Below, in pieces: positions 20,214-31,494 of a stretch of 37,295 bases of DNA (position 1 is the first letter of the stretch; the number at the start of each line of letters is the position of its first letter). Under the pieces are notes generated by a model. It was not told where the DNA came from. It searched no databases and saw nothing but the letters and a program-made list of their open reading frames with translations. The position numbers were made by a program, and so were the translations under genes. Source of the stretch: Candidatus Methanovirga procula (GTDB taxonomy: Archaea; Methanobacteriota; Methanobacteria; Methanobacteriales; Methanobacteriaceae). The DNA is taken from NCBI GenBank assembly GCA_031280375.1, contig JAITGU010000071.1, forward strand, positions 1 through 37,295, read 5' to 3'.

Positions 20214-21134
20214 TCATAAGATAAATATTGAAATAATTAAAATTGCAACTGAAATAAAGAATGTAATAGTTCCTTTTATTATCCATGTAGCCTTATTTTT
20301 ATTTAACGCTAAAACTAAACCATATGATAAAACTAAAGAAGATAATATCTTCACTACTCCAGCTATTTTTCCAGAAATTAAACTAAAACTTACAAGAAGT
20401 TGAGGAATGAAGTATGATAACAGAACAGTGATAACTATCATTACACCCATGTTGTTTAAAATTACCTTTAATATTCTCCCATAGTTCACACCACTCTTTT
20501 TTTCTTTACTATCAAAATATGAATTTCGAGGAGCATTTTTTAAAGAGGATTTGCTATTTTTCGAAAATATAGAATTTAGTCTATTTTTATTTTTTGGAGA
20601 ATTGTTATCCAATGGTTTTGAAAGTTCAATCCTTCCTCTATTAAATTGAGAGTTTATTTTAGGTTCTTCAAAAAAAGTATTTTGGGAATCATAATCATTA
20701 TTATCTTCTAAATTAGAATTTATATTTTCATCATTACCCAATGAAGAGCTATCTGATGAAGCAATAGTTCCCTTATTTTCTTCAGAGAACTTCTTAGCAA
20801 ACTTTATCAAATCTTCTCTATCAATTAGTTTAATATTTTTTCTTGTTGCATAGTTAATTGCTTGGGATGAAAATGAAGAACTTGTAACAACAGCTACTTT
20901 TGAAGCTTTTAACCTTCTGCTTTCAATTTCCATGGATTTTAAAACTTCAATTTCAACATCCCACTGTTTATCATAGTTTTTACAAGTAACAACCACACCA
21001 AAATCACCAATTAATGTGGGAAGAACCCCATAAATATCTATAACCGTATTCGATGTTTTAAAATTTTTATAAATTTTGAATCCAGAATCTTCCATCATTT
21101 TTGCAATGAAGTTTACTAACTGTGATTTTTCCAT
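20214..21134 (-). CDS. Mrr-like restriction-endonuclease-fold protein with C-terminal TM helices
   Basis: VIDIYGVLPTLIGDFGVVVTCKNYDKQWDVEIEVLKSMEIESRRLKASKVAVVTSSSFSSQAINYATRKNIKLIDREDL, then low-complexity linker and about three TMs. Confidence 0.8.
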   Translation of the reverse strand: MEKSQLVNFIAKMMEDSGFKIYKNFKTSNTVIDIYGVLPTLIGDFGVVVTCKNYDKQWDVEIEVLKSMEIESRRLKASKVAVVTSSSFSSQAINYATRKNIKLIDREDLIKFAKKFSEENKGTIASSDSSSLGNDENINSNLEDNNDYDSQNTFFEEPKINSQFNRGRIELSKPLDNNSPKNKNRLNSIFSKNSKSSLKNAPRNSYFDSKEKKSGVNYGRILKVILNNMGVMIVITVLLSYFIPQLLVSFSLISGKIAGVVKILSSLVLSYGLVLALNKNKATWIIKGTITFFISVAILIISIFIL

Positions 21135-21629
21135 CGTTACACCAGTGATTATTACTATGTGTGTTTAATAATATGTAATATTTATTACACAAGTATTGAT
21201 AAACTTTAGGGAAACTTTCAATTTTCATCAAAAGTCACTTTTTTAGATAAATAATAAATAACAATTTTAAGAAAACATTTTATCTATTATAAAAAATATA
21301 GACCTTTATGTAATAAAAGATTTTTCTATATTAAAATATTAATATAGAATTATTTTTGTTTAATAACTATATGAATTTTAATTATTATATAATTAAATTA
21401 GACATTAGTTTATATCAAAATTAATTATTATTAAAATCAAAAGATTAATTAAAAATAAAAAAATTAAAAAAAAACTTTTAATAATCATTACACAATGACT
21501 TTTAATTGTTCATAAAGTTTTATTAAAGTTAGTTGATATTGAAAATAAAACTATTCAATTTATTTATTACACAATCACTAAAAATCATTAAATAAATATA
21601 TAAGATAAATTAAAGTATTGGTAGTTTAT

Positions 21630-22403
21630 ATGAAAATTCTAATTTCAAATGATGATGGTATAAACTCCTCAGGACTATTAGCATCTAAAAATGCAGTTGA
21701 ATCATTAGGAGATACTGTTGTTGTTGCACCATCCACACAACAAAGTGGAATAGGTCGTGCATTAACATTGTTTGAACCACTTCGCTTAAATGAAGTGGTG
21801 TTGAAAGATGAAAGTATTGGATACTCTGTATCTGGAACTCCTACTGATTCTGTGACCTTAGGATTATTTGAGCTAATGGATGAAAAGCCATATCTATGTA
21901 TTTCTGGAATTAATATGGGAGAAAATATTGGAAAAGGCGAATTAACAACTTCTGGAACATTGGGGGCTGCAATGGAAGCTGCTTCTTATGGAATACCAAC
22001 AATAGCTATTTCTCAAGAAGTCGTGCGAGGAGATTTTAAGTTTGAGGAAGGACACTTAGAAATAAATTTTGAAAACTCAAAAAAAATTCTCTACAAAGTA
22101 GCTAAAAAAATGTTGGATAAGGATTTACCTAAAGGCGTAGATTTATTAAATATTAATGTTCCATCCAAACCAAAAAGTAACAAGTTATTGCTATCTAAGC
22201 TTGGAAAAAGAATGTTCATTCCCAAAATAGAAACAAGATTGGATCCTCGAGGAACACCATATCATTGGATAGATGGGATTCCATATACAGATCATGAAGA
22301 AGGAACTGATGGTCATGGGTTACATATTAAAAAACAGCCGACTATAACTCCTTTATCCTTAGATTTTGGAGTAGATTTAGAATTGTTAAAAGGCTGGATT
22401 TAA
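21630..22403 (+). CDS. surE: 5'/3'-nucleotidase SurE (copy 1)
   Basis: MKILISNDDGINSSGL...VSGTPTDSVTLGLFEL...CISGINMGENIGKGELTTSGTLGAAMEA. Confidence 0.95.
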   Translation: MKILISNDDGINSSGLLASKNAVESLGDTVVVAPSTQQSGIGRALTLFEPLRLNEVVLKDESIGYSVSGTPTDSVTLGLFELMDEKPYLCISGINMGENIGKGELTTSGTLGAAMEAASYGIPTIAISQEVVRGDFKFEEGHLEINFENSKKILYKVAKKMLDKDLPKGVDLLNINVPSKPKSNKLLLSKLGKRMFIPKIETRLDPRGTPYHWIDGIPYTDHEEGTDGHGLHIKKQPTITPLSLDFGVDLELLKGWI

Positions 22404-22555
22404 TTCAGATATTTGATAATTTAAAATTTGTTATTTACGATTTCAATATCTATGAATTTTAAGATAAAATTAAAGTTAAGGTACTTTACATACTCTTTAT
22501 AAAACTTTATTAAAAAATTATTCTTAAAAATATTAAATGATGAAATTTGGAATGA

Positions 22556-22705
22556 TTAGAAATTAACATTTAATTTCTTTAACAAGCCATTCCTCTCTTT
22601 TTTAAGATTATTTAAAAGTTCTTCATCACTACAGTCAGTTTTTTCTAAGTAAGCTATAGTATTTGTAATCTCTTTTAAATTAAATTCTAATTGGTTCATC
22701 ACCAT
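22556..22705 (-). CDS. Small ORF not in the supplied track: MVMNQLEFNLKEITNTIAYLEKTDCSDEELLNNLKKERNGLLKKLNVNF
   Basis: Open frame with GGAG about eight nt upstream of ATG; amphipathic helical composition. Confidence 0.5.
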   Translation of the reverse strand: MVMNQLEFNLKEITNTIAYLEKTDCSDEELLNNLKKERNGLLKKLNVNF

Positions 22706-23084
22706 AAAATCATACTCCATTAAATATGTTTTATACTTAGACTTTATTATTCTATAGACAATTATTATATTTTATTAGATATAATTTATTTTACAATTAT
22801 TTATAATTTTAAGAATATATATTTAAAAAAAAATTATAATATTAATCTGAGTTTGCTATTAAAATGATTTGATATAAATAAACATTATGCTACTTAAAAG
22901 AGTTATTGTTTTATATAATAAAATACAAACATTTTATTTTAATATAAATTATATAAATTAAAGATATTTAATAATTTTAATAAATTAATAAATAATTTAA
23001 GAACTAACTATTTGCCAATAGAAATTTACATTATGTAAAATATAACTTAATTTATAATATAACAAATAAAAGACGAGTGAAATA

Positions 23085-23285
23085 ATGCAGAATGATGATT
23101 TTAAAGTTAACAAACAATTTTTAAGGTTCAGAGGAAAAGATGTGATAATAAGATTTAAAAATCAGGACGAAATTGAAGGAAAAATAACAGCCATCGATAA
23201 TTTTTTAAACATATCCTTAGAAACTGCGGATCACACAAGAGTCGTAAAAGGTGGAGAAATAACATTTATTTCAGTGAAAAATTAA
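23085..23285 (+). CDS. Archaeal Sm-like (LSm) protein
   Basis: KQFLRFRGKDVIIRFKNQDEIEGKITAIDNFLNISLETADHTRVVKGGEITFI, Sm1/Sm2-type pattern. Confidence 0.85.
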   Translation: MQNDDFKVNKQFLRFRGKDVIIRFKNQDEIEGKITAIDNFLNISLETADHTRVVKGGEITFISVKN

Positions 23286-23349
23286 TATAATTTTAATATA
23301 TTTAATTAATCCTAATATTATTTTGTTTATAGACTAATGAAAAGCTCAT

Positions 23350-24594
23350 TTAAGAGTTAAAAGGTGTTCCTTTATTTAAATACTCTCTAAATTCATTTTC
23401 AACTATTTTTTCAGCTTCTATTAATGTTAATCCGTGATTTTGAGCTAATTTTTTAATGTCTTCGTATTCTCTTCTTTGGGATATTATTTTATCTCCCATC
23501 ATAGCTAATTTAAATCGAACAGTGCAAATATCAGAAGTATTTAGATATTTTCCAATATCCACATTTATAGAGACTATTTTTCTTTTAACTAACCCTCTAT
23601 GAGTTTGTTTAACTCTTATTCCTAAAGTTCCAGTTTCTTCATAAATAGCTAAGAGGATATTATCTGTTTTCTCTGGAGAGGATATGACTTTAATTATGTG
23701 TCCTGGTCTATTTTTTTTCATTATAGTTGGAGTTATACTTACATCAGATGCTCCAATTCCAATAAACTTCTCAAAAAGATAGCCTAATAACTCTCCATTT
23801 AAATGGTCTACATTTGTTTCTATTACATCAACATTTTCAAAGTCTATGTTAGAATAACCTTCTATAATTCTTAAAATATTTGGAAATCCTAAGTCTTTGG
23901 ATCCTGAACCATAACCTATATTTTTCACATTCATAATTGGTTGAAATGGTTGAAATTCATTACACAATTCAGCATAAATAGCTGAACCAGTTGGTGTGGT
24001 TAGTTCTTCTTTAACTGGTCCACCAAAACATTCCAAACCTTTTAAAATATCTATTGTTGCGGGTGCAGGTATGGGTATTCTACCGTGGGAAGAGTTTATG
24101 GTTCCTCCTCCAAGTGCAAGAGGAAGTCCAATTACTTTTTCATCGTTAAATCCAAGTCGATAATATAGAAAAACAGATCCAAATACATCGATTATTCCAT
24201 CTATGGCTCCAACTTCATGAAAATGGATAGTATCTAAAGATTTCCCATGTACATTTGATTCACTAATAGCTATTCTCTTAAAAATATTTTTAGATGTTTC
24301 AATCATCTCATTTTTAATTAAATCATCTTTCTCTAAGTTATCAATTTTGTTAATTAATTCCCTATAAGATATTACCTTGTTTTTACTGGTGCTCCATTCT
24401 TTGAGGTCAACATAAGTCGTTTCAATACCATAAGAATTAAATTTTTCAATCTTAAAATCAGCACCTCCAAAATGAGAGGTTAAATGACTTACAATATGAT
24501 TTAATTCCTTTTCATTAGCCCCTAAATCAATCAAAGCTCCTAAAATCATATTTCCTGATATTCCTGCATTTTGAGGATCGATTATAACTGTCAT
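23350..24594 (-). CDS. larC: LarC-type nickel-insertion protein (UPF0272)
   Basis: IDPQNAGISGNMILGALIDLGA, HFHEVGAIDGIIDVFGS, GxGTINSSHGRIPIPAPATIDILKG. Confidence 0.93.
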   Translation of the reverse strand: MTVIIDPQNAGISGNMILGALIDLGANEKELNHIVSHLTSHFGGADFKIEKFNSYGIETTYVDLKEWSTSKNKVISYRELINKIDNLEKDDLIKNEMIETSKNIFKRIAISESNVHGKSLDTIHFHEVGAIDGIIDVFGSVFLYYRLGFNDEKVIGLPLALGGGTINSSHGRIPIPAPATIDILKGLECFGGPVKEELTTPTGSAIYAELCNEFQPFQPIMNVKNIGYGSGSKDLGFPNILRIIEGYSNIDFENVDVIETNVDHLNGELLGYLFEKFIGIGASDVSITPTIMKKNRPGHIIKVISSPEKTDNILLAIYEETGTLGIRVKQTHRGLVKRKIVSINVDIGKYLNTSDICTVRFKLAMMGDKIISQRREYEDIKKLAQNHGLTLIEAEKIVENEFREYLNKGTPFNS

Positions 24595-24673
24595 TTTTTC
24601 ACCGTTTTAAACTGTTTCAACTAAAGTATATTCTAAACTAATAGGAAATAAAGTCTATAAAATTTACTTAGAA

Positions 24674-26395
24674 TTACATAAATTCAGGTGATTCTACACC
24701 TAAAATGTTTAAAGCTATTTGAATCGTGATTTTTGTTTTATCGACAAGTAATAATCTCGCTAATTCATTCTCATCACCTATAACTCTTTTTGATTTGTAA
24801 AACTTGTTAAATGCTGTAGCAAGATCTTGAGTATAATGGGCGATTAAATGAACACGAAGAATCTTAACTGACTCTTCAATAACAAGAGGGAATTTAGCAA
24901 GTAATCTTATTAATTCAATCTCAGATTTGTCTAAATTCCAATCATTGATTTCGTCTATTGAAACATTTAAATTTCCATCAGTATATCTATTTGATTTGTT
25001 AAGTAGTTTACATGCACGTGCATGAGCATATTGGATTGAAACACAACCTTTTTCAAAATTCAATGCATCATCCCATTTAAATGTAATATGCTTTTCTGGT
25101 GAAAGTTTAGCTATATAATATCTAATAGCTCCTATCCCTATTATTTGAGATATTTTATCAATGTCTTTAGAAGTTAATTCAGGTTTTCGTTGTTTTAACT
25201 CTTCATGAGAATGTTTAATAGCTTCATCAATCAAATCATCGGATGAAATGAATACTCCTCTTCGTGTTGACATGGACCCTTCAGGTAAGGTTATGAATTC
25301 ATAAAAAATAACTTCTGGAATTTTTTCACCTAAAATTTCTAATGCAAGACCAAGTTGTTTGGAAACTAATTTGTGATCTGAACCAAGAATATCTATAACT
25401 AAGTTTCCAAGTTTAGATTTTTTAATATGATAAGCTAAGTCCCTTGTTGAGTAAAGCGAAGTTCCATCAGAACGTTTTAAAACAAGTTCTTTATCTATTC
25501 CAAAATCTTCAAGATCCAAGTATAAAACTTCATTTTCTTTTGTGTGACCTGAATCAATTAAAGAGTTAATAACCTTATCTACATCACCATCACGAACAAA
25601 CTGCCCTTCCCACAAAAATTCATCGTGAGAAATATTTAATTTTAGTAAGGTCTCTTTTACACCTTTTAAACAGTAGTTAACATATTTTTCAAACAGGTTA
25701 TTTAAACTAAGATTCTTTCCAGACTCATATTCTTTAATGAGTATATCAACCTTATTTTTAATGGTTGGATTCCTATTTAATTCTTGGTTGACTTGGAGGT
25801 ATAGATTTCCAATTTGATGGTCGGTCTTTAGAGAACTTTCCTCATCAATTTTTAAATTAAGCTCTTTAACACCAAAAATAATCATAGCTATTTGTCTACC
25901 CATATCATTAACATAATATTGAGTTACAACATCATTTCCAGCTGTTTTAAGAAGTCTACTTAAACAATCTCCAATTATCCCATTTCTAATGTGACCTATA
26001 TGAAGTGGACCATTAGGATTAGCAGATGTATGCTCTAAAATAACTTTAAAATCTTTGGACTTGAGATTTCCATAATTTTCATCAATCTCAGCTAAAAAAT
26101 CTTTAGAGAACTTATCATAGTCAATGAAGAAATTTATATATGGTCCTTTTGCCTCAACTTTTTTAAAATATTTTTCAGGATTTAAATCTTTAACAACTAT
26201 TTGTGATATTTCAACTGGAGATTTTTTTAGTCTCTTAGCCAATTCAAAGGATACTGTTGAAGCCAAATCTCCCATATCAGAATTAGGTGGAAATTCCAGC
26301 TTTATTTCCTCTGGAATTTCTAATTTTAGCTTCACCAGACCATTTTTTAATATTTTTTTAGATTCTTCAATGAACTTATAGTACATATTTTCCAC
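24674..26395 (-). CDS. argS: Arginyl-tRNA synthetase
   Basis: EHTSANPNGPLHIGHIRNGIIGDCLSRLLK, LVIDILGSDHKLVSKQLGLALEILG, C-terminal DALR-like domain. Confidence 0.97.
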   Translation of the reverse strand: MENMYYKFIEESKKILKNGLVKLKLEIPEEIKLEFPPNSDMGDLASTVSFELAKRLKKSPVEISQIVVKDLNPEKYFKKVEAKGPYINFFIDYDKFSKDFLAEIDENYGNLKSKDFKVILEHTSANPNGPLHIGHIRNGIIGDCLSRLLKTAGNDVVTQYYVNDMGRQIAMIIFGVKELNLKIDEESSLKTDHQIGNLYLQVNQELNRNPTIKNKVDILIKEYESGKNLSLNNLFEKYVNYCLKGVKETLLKLNISHDEFLWEGQFVRDGDVDKVINSLIDSGHTKENEVLYLDLEDFGIDKELVLKRSDGTSLYSTRDLAYHIKKSKLGNLVIDILGSDHKLVSKQLGLALEILGEKIPEVIFYEFITLPEGSMSTRRGVFISSDDLIDEAIKHSHEELKQRKPELTSKDIDKISQIIGIGAIRYYIAKLSPEKHITFKWDDALNFEKGCVSIQYAHARACKLLNKSNRYTDGNLNVSIDEINDWNLDKSEIELIRLLAKFPLVIEESVKILRVHLIAHYTQDLATAFNKFYKSKRVIGDENELARLLLVDKTKITIQIALNILGVESPEFM

Positions 26396-26514
26396 TTAAT
26401 GCTCTTCTATCCACTAATACTTTTCTACTTTTAGTTTAAACCTAAACACTATCTTTATCTTATTTCTTAAATTGTACTTATGACACTGTCTATTTTCTAA
26501 AATTAGTATTCTTA

Positions 26515-26973
26515 TTAGTATTCTTCATTAATACCAAGTAATTGATACCAGAACCCTTTAAGATAAATTGTTATATAACCAATTTTAGGAATTATAAATG
26601 GATGATCTCCAATAGTTATAACTCTTGCAACAATCTGATCTGGTTTAACAGGATAAGGATCTTTAACTGGATTATGATCTCCCTTTATAATAAATAGTTT
26701 AGTTCCATTCACTTCACTAACATTAATGACTCTATGGATAATTGGACCTGGGAACCATACACCATTGTAGACAACTATATCTCCAACTTTAACATCATAT
26801 GGATCAAATTCACTAAAACCTAAAAAATTGGTCTTCTCAATTCCAACAATGTCGCCCCTGTATAAAACAGGCTCCATACTGCCTGAAATAACCACATTCA
26901 AATGTTGAGAAAGAAATAAACCAACGATGATTATAACAGCATAAATAATTATTTCTCGATTTTTAACATCCAT
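26515..26973 (-). CDS. Signal peptidase I (archaeal/ER type)
   Basis: VVISGSMEPVLYRGDIVGI, VGDIVVYNGVWFPGPIIHRVI, IIKGDHNPVKDPYPV. Confidence 0.92.
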   Translation of the reverse strand: MDVKNREIIIYAVIIIVGLFLSQHLNVVISGSMEPVLYRGDIVGIEKTNFLGFSEFDPYDVKVGDIVVYNGVWFPGPIIHRVINVSEVNGTKLFIIKGDHNPVKDPYPVKPDQIVARVITIGDHPFIIPKIGYITIYLKGFWYQLLGINEEY

Positions 26974-27206
26974 TTAAACACTCCATACAAATCCATTATA
27001 ATAAATCTATTATTTTAAAAATAAATATATTTTTATATAAAAATAGTATGGCACTTATAAATTTTTTAATATTTAATAATAATCATCATATAATTTAATA
27101 ATTATTAGAATATATATTAATTGAATATAATATATTATTTAATTTATCAATATAACAATACATATCTTATTAATAAAACAAATAGTAGACAAAATAAAGG
27201 AAAAAA

Positions 27207-28562
27207 CTATTTACTCAAATCCTTTCCAATAACTTCATCAAGTAAGTTCAAAAAATTGTCCTTTTCCTTAAATGGGATCATTGCACCAGCAGCAACATCA
27301 TGACCTCCACCCTGACCACCAAAACTAATTGCAACATCCTGAAGAGCCGTGCTAAGGTTTACACCCTCTTCAACAAGATGTCTGGTTGTTCTTCCAGAAA
27401 TCTTTATATCCTTATGGAATCGTGACATTCCAATAACAGGTTTACTATTGTCAAAAATATCAATAGATAATCCAACACCAGCAATTGTCCCAAGAAGAGT
27501 TTTTATAATCTTATCTTCACTATACATATATTGTATGTTCTCTAATTCAACAACACCTTCTCTTCTAACCCAATCGAAACCTTTTATCAGCTGATTTCTA
27601 TATTTGTTCTGTAAATTAACAGCTGCATACAATGCTTTCTCCCTTTCACCAAGACACAAACTAATTCCTAAACCAAACTTTTTATTCTTACCACAGGCAT
27701 CTAAGATACTACCAAAATCCTCTAAGTTTCTAAGTTCAGGTGACTCTTTTGGAGTTGTAAAAACCTCACCAAAGATTTTTGGATTAACATTAATAAGTTC
27801 ATCTTTTAGAACATCCTGTTCTTCACCTTCAAGATCAGAGAACTTAACACCGTAAGACAAACCTATCTTTTCTAAAAACATCATTGAAGCTTCTAAATCC
27901 CCAGTTAACCCTGATAACCCTGGATTAAGAGTGTAAGCTATTGATTTATAAATTGGTTCACTATTCTTAGAAGCTATTTTCAAATCATTATGAACTTCCA
28001 ATCCAGCGAACTCCTTAGCCTCCTCCAAAATCAAAGAATTAACACCAATAAAGCCATCATGAAATTGCATATCAGCGAAAGCACCAACCAAAGCTAAATT
28101 AGCTAAATGCCTTTTATTCATGCCTCTCACAGCTAAATAAGATGTTCCAGAGCCACTTATCTCTTTACTTCCCTCAATCCCAAAGATGTGAGGATTAACA
28201 TGGACCACATTCTCCTTAGCTTCACCTTCACCAGGAATATGATGGTCCAATATTATAACATCAGATTTAAAATTATTTATATCATTTAAAAAGACACTAC
28301 CCATATCACAGAAAACAAATAATTTATATCTCTCATTTCTAAACTGATTGACATCTTCATCTTTAAGTCTTGGAAGAATAGTCACATGAAACTTGCCACC
28401 TTCTTCATTAATGGCATTAACTATTATTCCTGCTGCAGATAATCCATCAGCATCGTTATGAGATACAATTCTTATGATGTTTTCTTGAGATGTATGCTTT
28501 TTTAATATGTCACAGGCTTCATCCGCCCTATTTAACAAGGAGTGCTGCTTCTTTCGGGTCAT
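27207..28562 (-). CDS. DHH family phosphoesterase, RecJ-like (GAN-type)
   Basis: [29 protein letters not shown]-terminal [16 protein letters not shown] (DHHA1). Confidence 0.93.
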   Translation of the reverse strand: MTRKKQHSLLNRADEACDILKKHTSQENIIRIVSHNDADGLSAAGIIVNAINEEGGKFHVTILPRLKDEDVNQFRNERYKLFVFCDMGSVFLNDINNFKSDVIILDHHIPGEGEAKENVVHVNPHIFGIEGSKEISGSGTSYLAVRGMNKRHLANLALVGAFADMQFHDGFIGVNSLILEEAKEFAGLEVHNDLKIASKNSEPIYKSIAYTLNPGLSGLTGDLEASMMFLEKIGLSYGVKFSDLEGEEQDVLKDELINVNPKIFGEVFTTPKESPELRNLEDFGSILDACGKNKKFGLGISLCLGEREKALYAAVNLQNKYRNQLIKGFDWVRREGVVELENIQYMYSEDKIIKTLLGTIAGVGLSIDIFDNSKPVIGMSRFHKDIKISGRTTRHLVEEGVNLSTALQDVAISFGGQGGGHDVAAGAMIPFKEKDNFLNLLDEVIGKDLSK

Positions 28563-28926
28563 ATCTCCATCCTTCAGGTAATTTACCTTCTTTAGAATAG
28601 TATTTACCTAATCTACGAATTCTAAATTCAATAATACTTAATCCTCTTTTACCATGCAAATCCTTAGGATTTTCTTTAATATGATCTCTAATATTAACAG
28701 CTCGTCTAATCAAGTTCATTATATCTTCAGGATAATCTCCTGCTTGGTCACTTCTTTTTAGAATAGCTGTGATTTTTTCTCCAACAATATTTTTAACACT
28801 TGGAATTCCATAAGTATCTCTTAAAATAATCCCTATTTCACTTGCAGTTTTTCCTTCACGGTTAAATTTTAAAATTAATTCTTCAATTTCTTCATCTGAA
28901 TACATTACCCATTCTGGTCTTGACAT
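28528..28926 (-). CDS. rps15: 30S ribosomal protein S15 (archaeal, uS15)
   Basis: [19 protein letters not shown]...[14 protein letters not shown]...[34 protein letters not shown]. Confidence 0.96.
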   Translation of the reverse strand: MSRPEWVMYSDEEIEELILKFNREGKTASEIGIILRDTYGIPSVKNIVGEKITAILKRSDQAGDYPEDIMNLIRRAVNIRDHIKENPKDLHGKRGLSIIEFRIRRLGKYYSKEGKLPEGWRYDPKEAALLVK

Positions 28927-28996
28927 AATTTATCCTCCGAATTATATTCTCTATTTTTAAATATATTATAAAAATAAAGCTATTATAAATTTTTAA

Positions 28997-29219
28997 TATA
29001 GTCATTTTGTAAAATTATAAAATTACTGAAAATCCTTTGGATTACTGAAAATCCTTTGGATTTTCATAATTACAAAAATTGCAAAGCAATTTTTGGTAAT
29101 TTTCATAATTACAAAAATTAAAAATTTTTGGTAATTTTAATATTTAATATATGTTATTCAAATTTAATTTAAAGATATGATTAAATTAATAGTTGATAAA
29201 CATGACCATAATGACTATA
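28997..29219 (-). mobile_element. MITE-like element, copy C (223 bp), TIR TATAGTCATT / AATGACTATA with four hairpin modules
   Basis: Perfect 10-bp TIRs; internal match to 12000-12225 in opposite orientation. Confidence 0.75.
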
Positions 29220-29243
29220 TTATAGAATTTTAAATTGTTAAAA

Positions 29244-29310
29244 GAAACTTTTAGAAAAAGGTTCATCAAAACTTTTATAAATTTAAAAAACCTCAATTTT
29301 TTACTATTTA
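29244..29310. repeat. R2 repeat copy 1: GAAACTTTTAGAAAAAGGTTCATCAAAACTTTTATAAA...TTTTTTACTATTTA
   Basis: Matches 36984-37049 and the split copy at 37053-37157. Confidence 0.7.
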
Positions 29311-29498
29311 TAAAAAATTAAATCCTACAAAAAAAATTATAAAATAAAAAAATTTTGTAAAGTATATAGCTTAATCAATAAAAATAACAAAAATTGAATA
29401 TCCCGCTATTAAATAGCTGATTAAAATTTTATTCATATAGATTCCTTATTTAATAGCTATTTAGAATATTAAATAGGATATATTAAATACAAAGCAAA

Positions 29499-30056
29499 CT
29501 AATCAATTGAACTCTCTTTATACCAATTAATAAATATTTCTAAGGAATTTCTTCTATGAGAAAACTGATTTTTCTCCTCAATAGAAAGTTCAGCGAAAGT
29601 TTTATCTTTTTCCTCAACATAAAACAAGGGATCAAAAGCAAAACCTTTATCTCCTTTTTCTTGAAAAGCTATTTGACCTTTGACACGCCCTAAAAAAGTC
29701 TTGGGTTCGGTTTTGGGAGTGCAATATCCAATCACCGACCTGAATTCGGCGTATCTATCATCAATATCTTCCATTAATTTTAATATGCTTGAATTTCCAA
29801 TAGTTTCTTGAACATAAGAGGAATATACTCCAGGAAACCCATTCAATGCTCTAATAAATAAACCAGCATCTTCAACAATTACAGGTTTTCTTAATTTTGA
29901 GGAAGCATATTTTGCTCCAGATATTGCCACATCCTCCAATTCTCCTTGGAGTTCAGGGTAACCTAAATCTATATGTTCAAGTTCAATATTAAAATTATGA
30001 AATATTTTTTTTGCTTCTTCTACTTTATGTTTGTTCCCAGTTATAAATGTTATCAT
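29499..30056 (-). CDS. XTP/dITP diphosphatase (Ham1/RdgB)
   Basis: [64 protein letters not shown]. Confidence 0.95.
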   Translation of the reverse strand: MITFITGNKHKVEEAKKIFHNFNIELEHIDLGYPELQGELEDVAISGAKYASSKLRKPVIVEDAGLFIRALNGFPGVYSSYVQETIGNSSILKLMEDIDDRYAEFRSVIGYCTPKTEPKTFLGRVKGQIAFQEKGDKGFAFDPLFYVEEKDKTFAELSIEEKNQFSHRRNSLEIFINWYKESSID

Positions 30057-30305
30057 AACAAATTTTATTGATTCTTTAAATTTATATAATTTTTTATTAA
30101 ATTATATTATTATTTTAAAAAATAATTCTTTATTAAATTTTATTAATATATTATAAATTTAATTCATTGAAATTTATATATCAAACATATTTATTAAAAG
30201 TAATCATTAAATACTAAAGTAGTTATTAAAAAATTCAGTAATAAGATTAAAGTCGTCGAATAAAAAATTAAATAAATGAAAAATTGATAAAAACTATAAG
30301 ATACT

Positions 30306-31139
30306 ATGAACTCTTATTTAGAAATATTAAGACCTGTTAATGGATTAATGACCATTATAGCACTTATATTAATAGGAATTATAGAAAAAAGTATTGATAT
30401 GCCCTTATTAATAGGAATTTTAGCTGTTTTTTTGGCTACTGGAGGAGGCAATGTAATTAATGATTTCTATGATTACAAAATAGATTACATAAATAGACCA
30501 GAGCGTCCTATTCCTTCAGGTAAAATTTCTCTAAAAAATGCTAAAAATTATAGCTTATCATTGTTTACCATAGCTATTGTCTTAGGAATTATAATTTCTA
30601 TTATGGTAAATAGCTATTTGCCCTGCCTCTTAGTGATATTGAATTGTGTAGTAATGTATTATTATGGTTACAGTCTTAAAAGAATACTTTTAATTGGGAA
30701 TATAAGTGTTGCCTATTTAACTGGGTCTTGTTTTATATTTGGAGGTTTGATTCTTGGAAAGATATACATTCCATTGTTCTTATATTTCTTTGCATTTATG
30801 ATGACTTTATCAAGAGAGATTGTTAAAGATATGGAGGATATAGAAGGAGATAAATTGGAAAACGCTAATACATTTCCCATCAAATATGGATTAAAAAATT
30901 CGAGTATTCTAACTTTAATATCTATACTTGTTCCTACATTTATAAGTCCTACTCTTTATTTTATTAAAATTTTCAATATTTATTATCTTATTGTGCTTTC
31001 AATAGCTATTATATTGTTTCTTGTTTCTGCCTATAAAATAATGATTAATCAAGATAAGAATACTTCACATGAAGTTTCTAAGTTGATTAAAATAGGAATG
31101 TTCATTAGCTTTATTGCTTTTGCGATTGGTTCTATATAA
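30306..31139 (+). CDS. UbiA-type prenyltransferase, probable digeranylgeranylglyceryl phosphate synthase
   Basis: GGGNVINDFYDYKIDYINRPERPIPSGKIS, SREIVKDMEDIEGDKLENANTFPIKYG, multi-TM. Confidence 0.9.
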   Translation: MNSYLEILRPVNGLMTIIALILIGIIEKSIDMPLLIGILAVFLATGGGNVINDFYDYKIDYINRPERPIPSGKISLKNAKNYSLSLFTIAIVLGIIISIMVNSYLPCLLVILNCVVMYYYGYSLKRILLIGNISVAYLTGSCFIFGGLILGKIYIPLFLYFFAFMMTLSREIVKDMEDIEGDKLENANTFPIKYGLKNSSILTLISILVPTFISPTLYFIKIFNIYYLIVLSIAIILFLVSAYKIMINQDKNTSHEVSKLIKIGMFISFIAFAIGSI

Positions 31140-31411
31140 ATTGAACCTCTATGTCTAAAATTGAAGATTTATAGCCAATAGATTCACACTCCACAGACCA
31201 TAGTGTCTGTTTTACCATGTGCATAGAGTAATTGAAACTCTCCTGTTGTTCCAGCAGCACAAATATTTTTTTATTTGGCTATATACACCAGTTGATATAT
31301 TTAACACTGAGTTTTGCCATAATATATCCTATCCAATGCTTGGTTCTCGCTAAAATAGAATATATTATTGGTTTTAACCACTTTTCCTTGTGGAAATTTA
31401 CAAAAATTCAT

Positions 31412-31447
31412 CTATGACTAAAATATAAAAAATATTTATAGTCATAG
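31412..31447. terminator. Near-perfect inverted repeat CTATGACTAAAATAT...ATATTTATAGTCATAG between convergent genes
   Basis: Stem of about 15 bp with one bulge, lies 3' of both the UbiA-type and GT8 genes. Confidence 0.4.
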
Positions 31448-31494
31448 TATTCTTTTTGAGAGTTTCTATAAATATGTTATATTTTCTAACTTTA

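Noticed and set aside
28528-28562. 35-nt overlap of rps15 and the RecJ-like gene as an overlapping-gene curiosity
   Set aside because: Short same-strand overlaps are common and the downstream start could be annotated too long; not notable on its own.
31232-31417. 61-aa + strand ORF
   Set aside because: No SD, no homology-like features; region better explained as degraded reverse-strand sequence or spacer.
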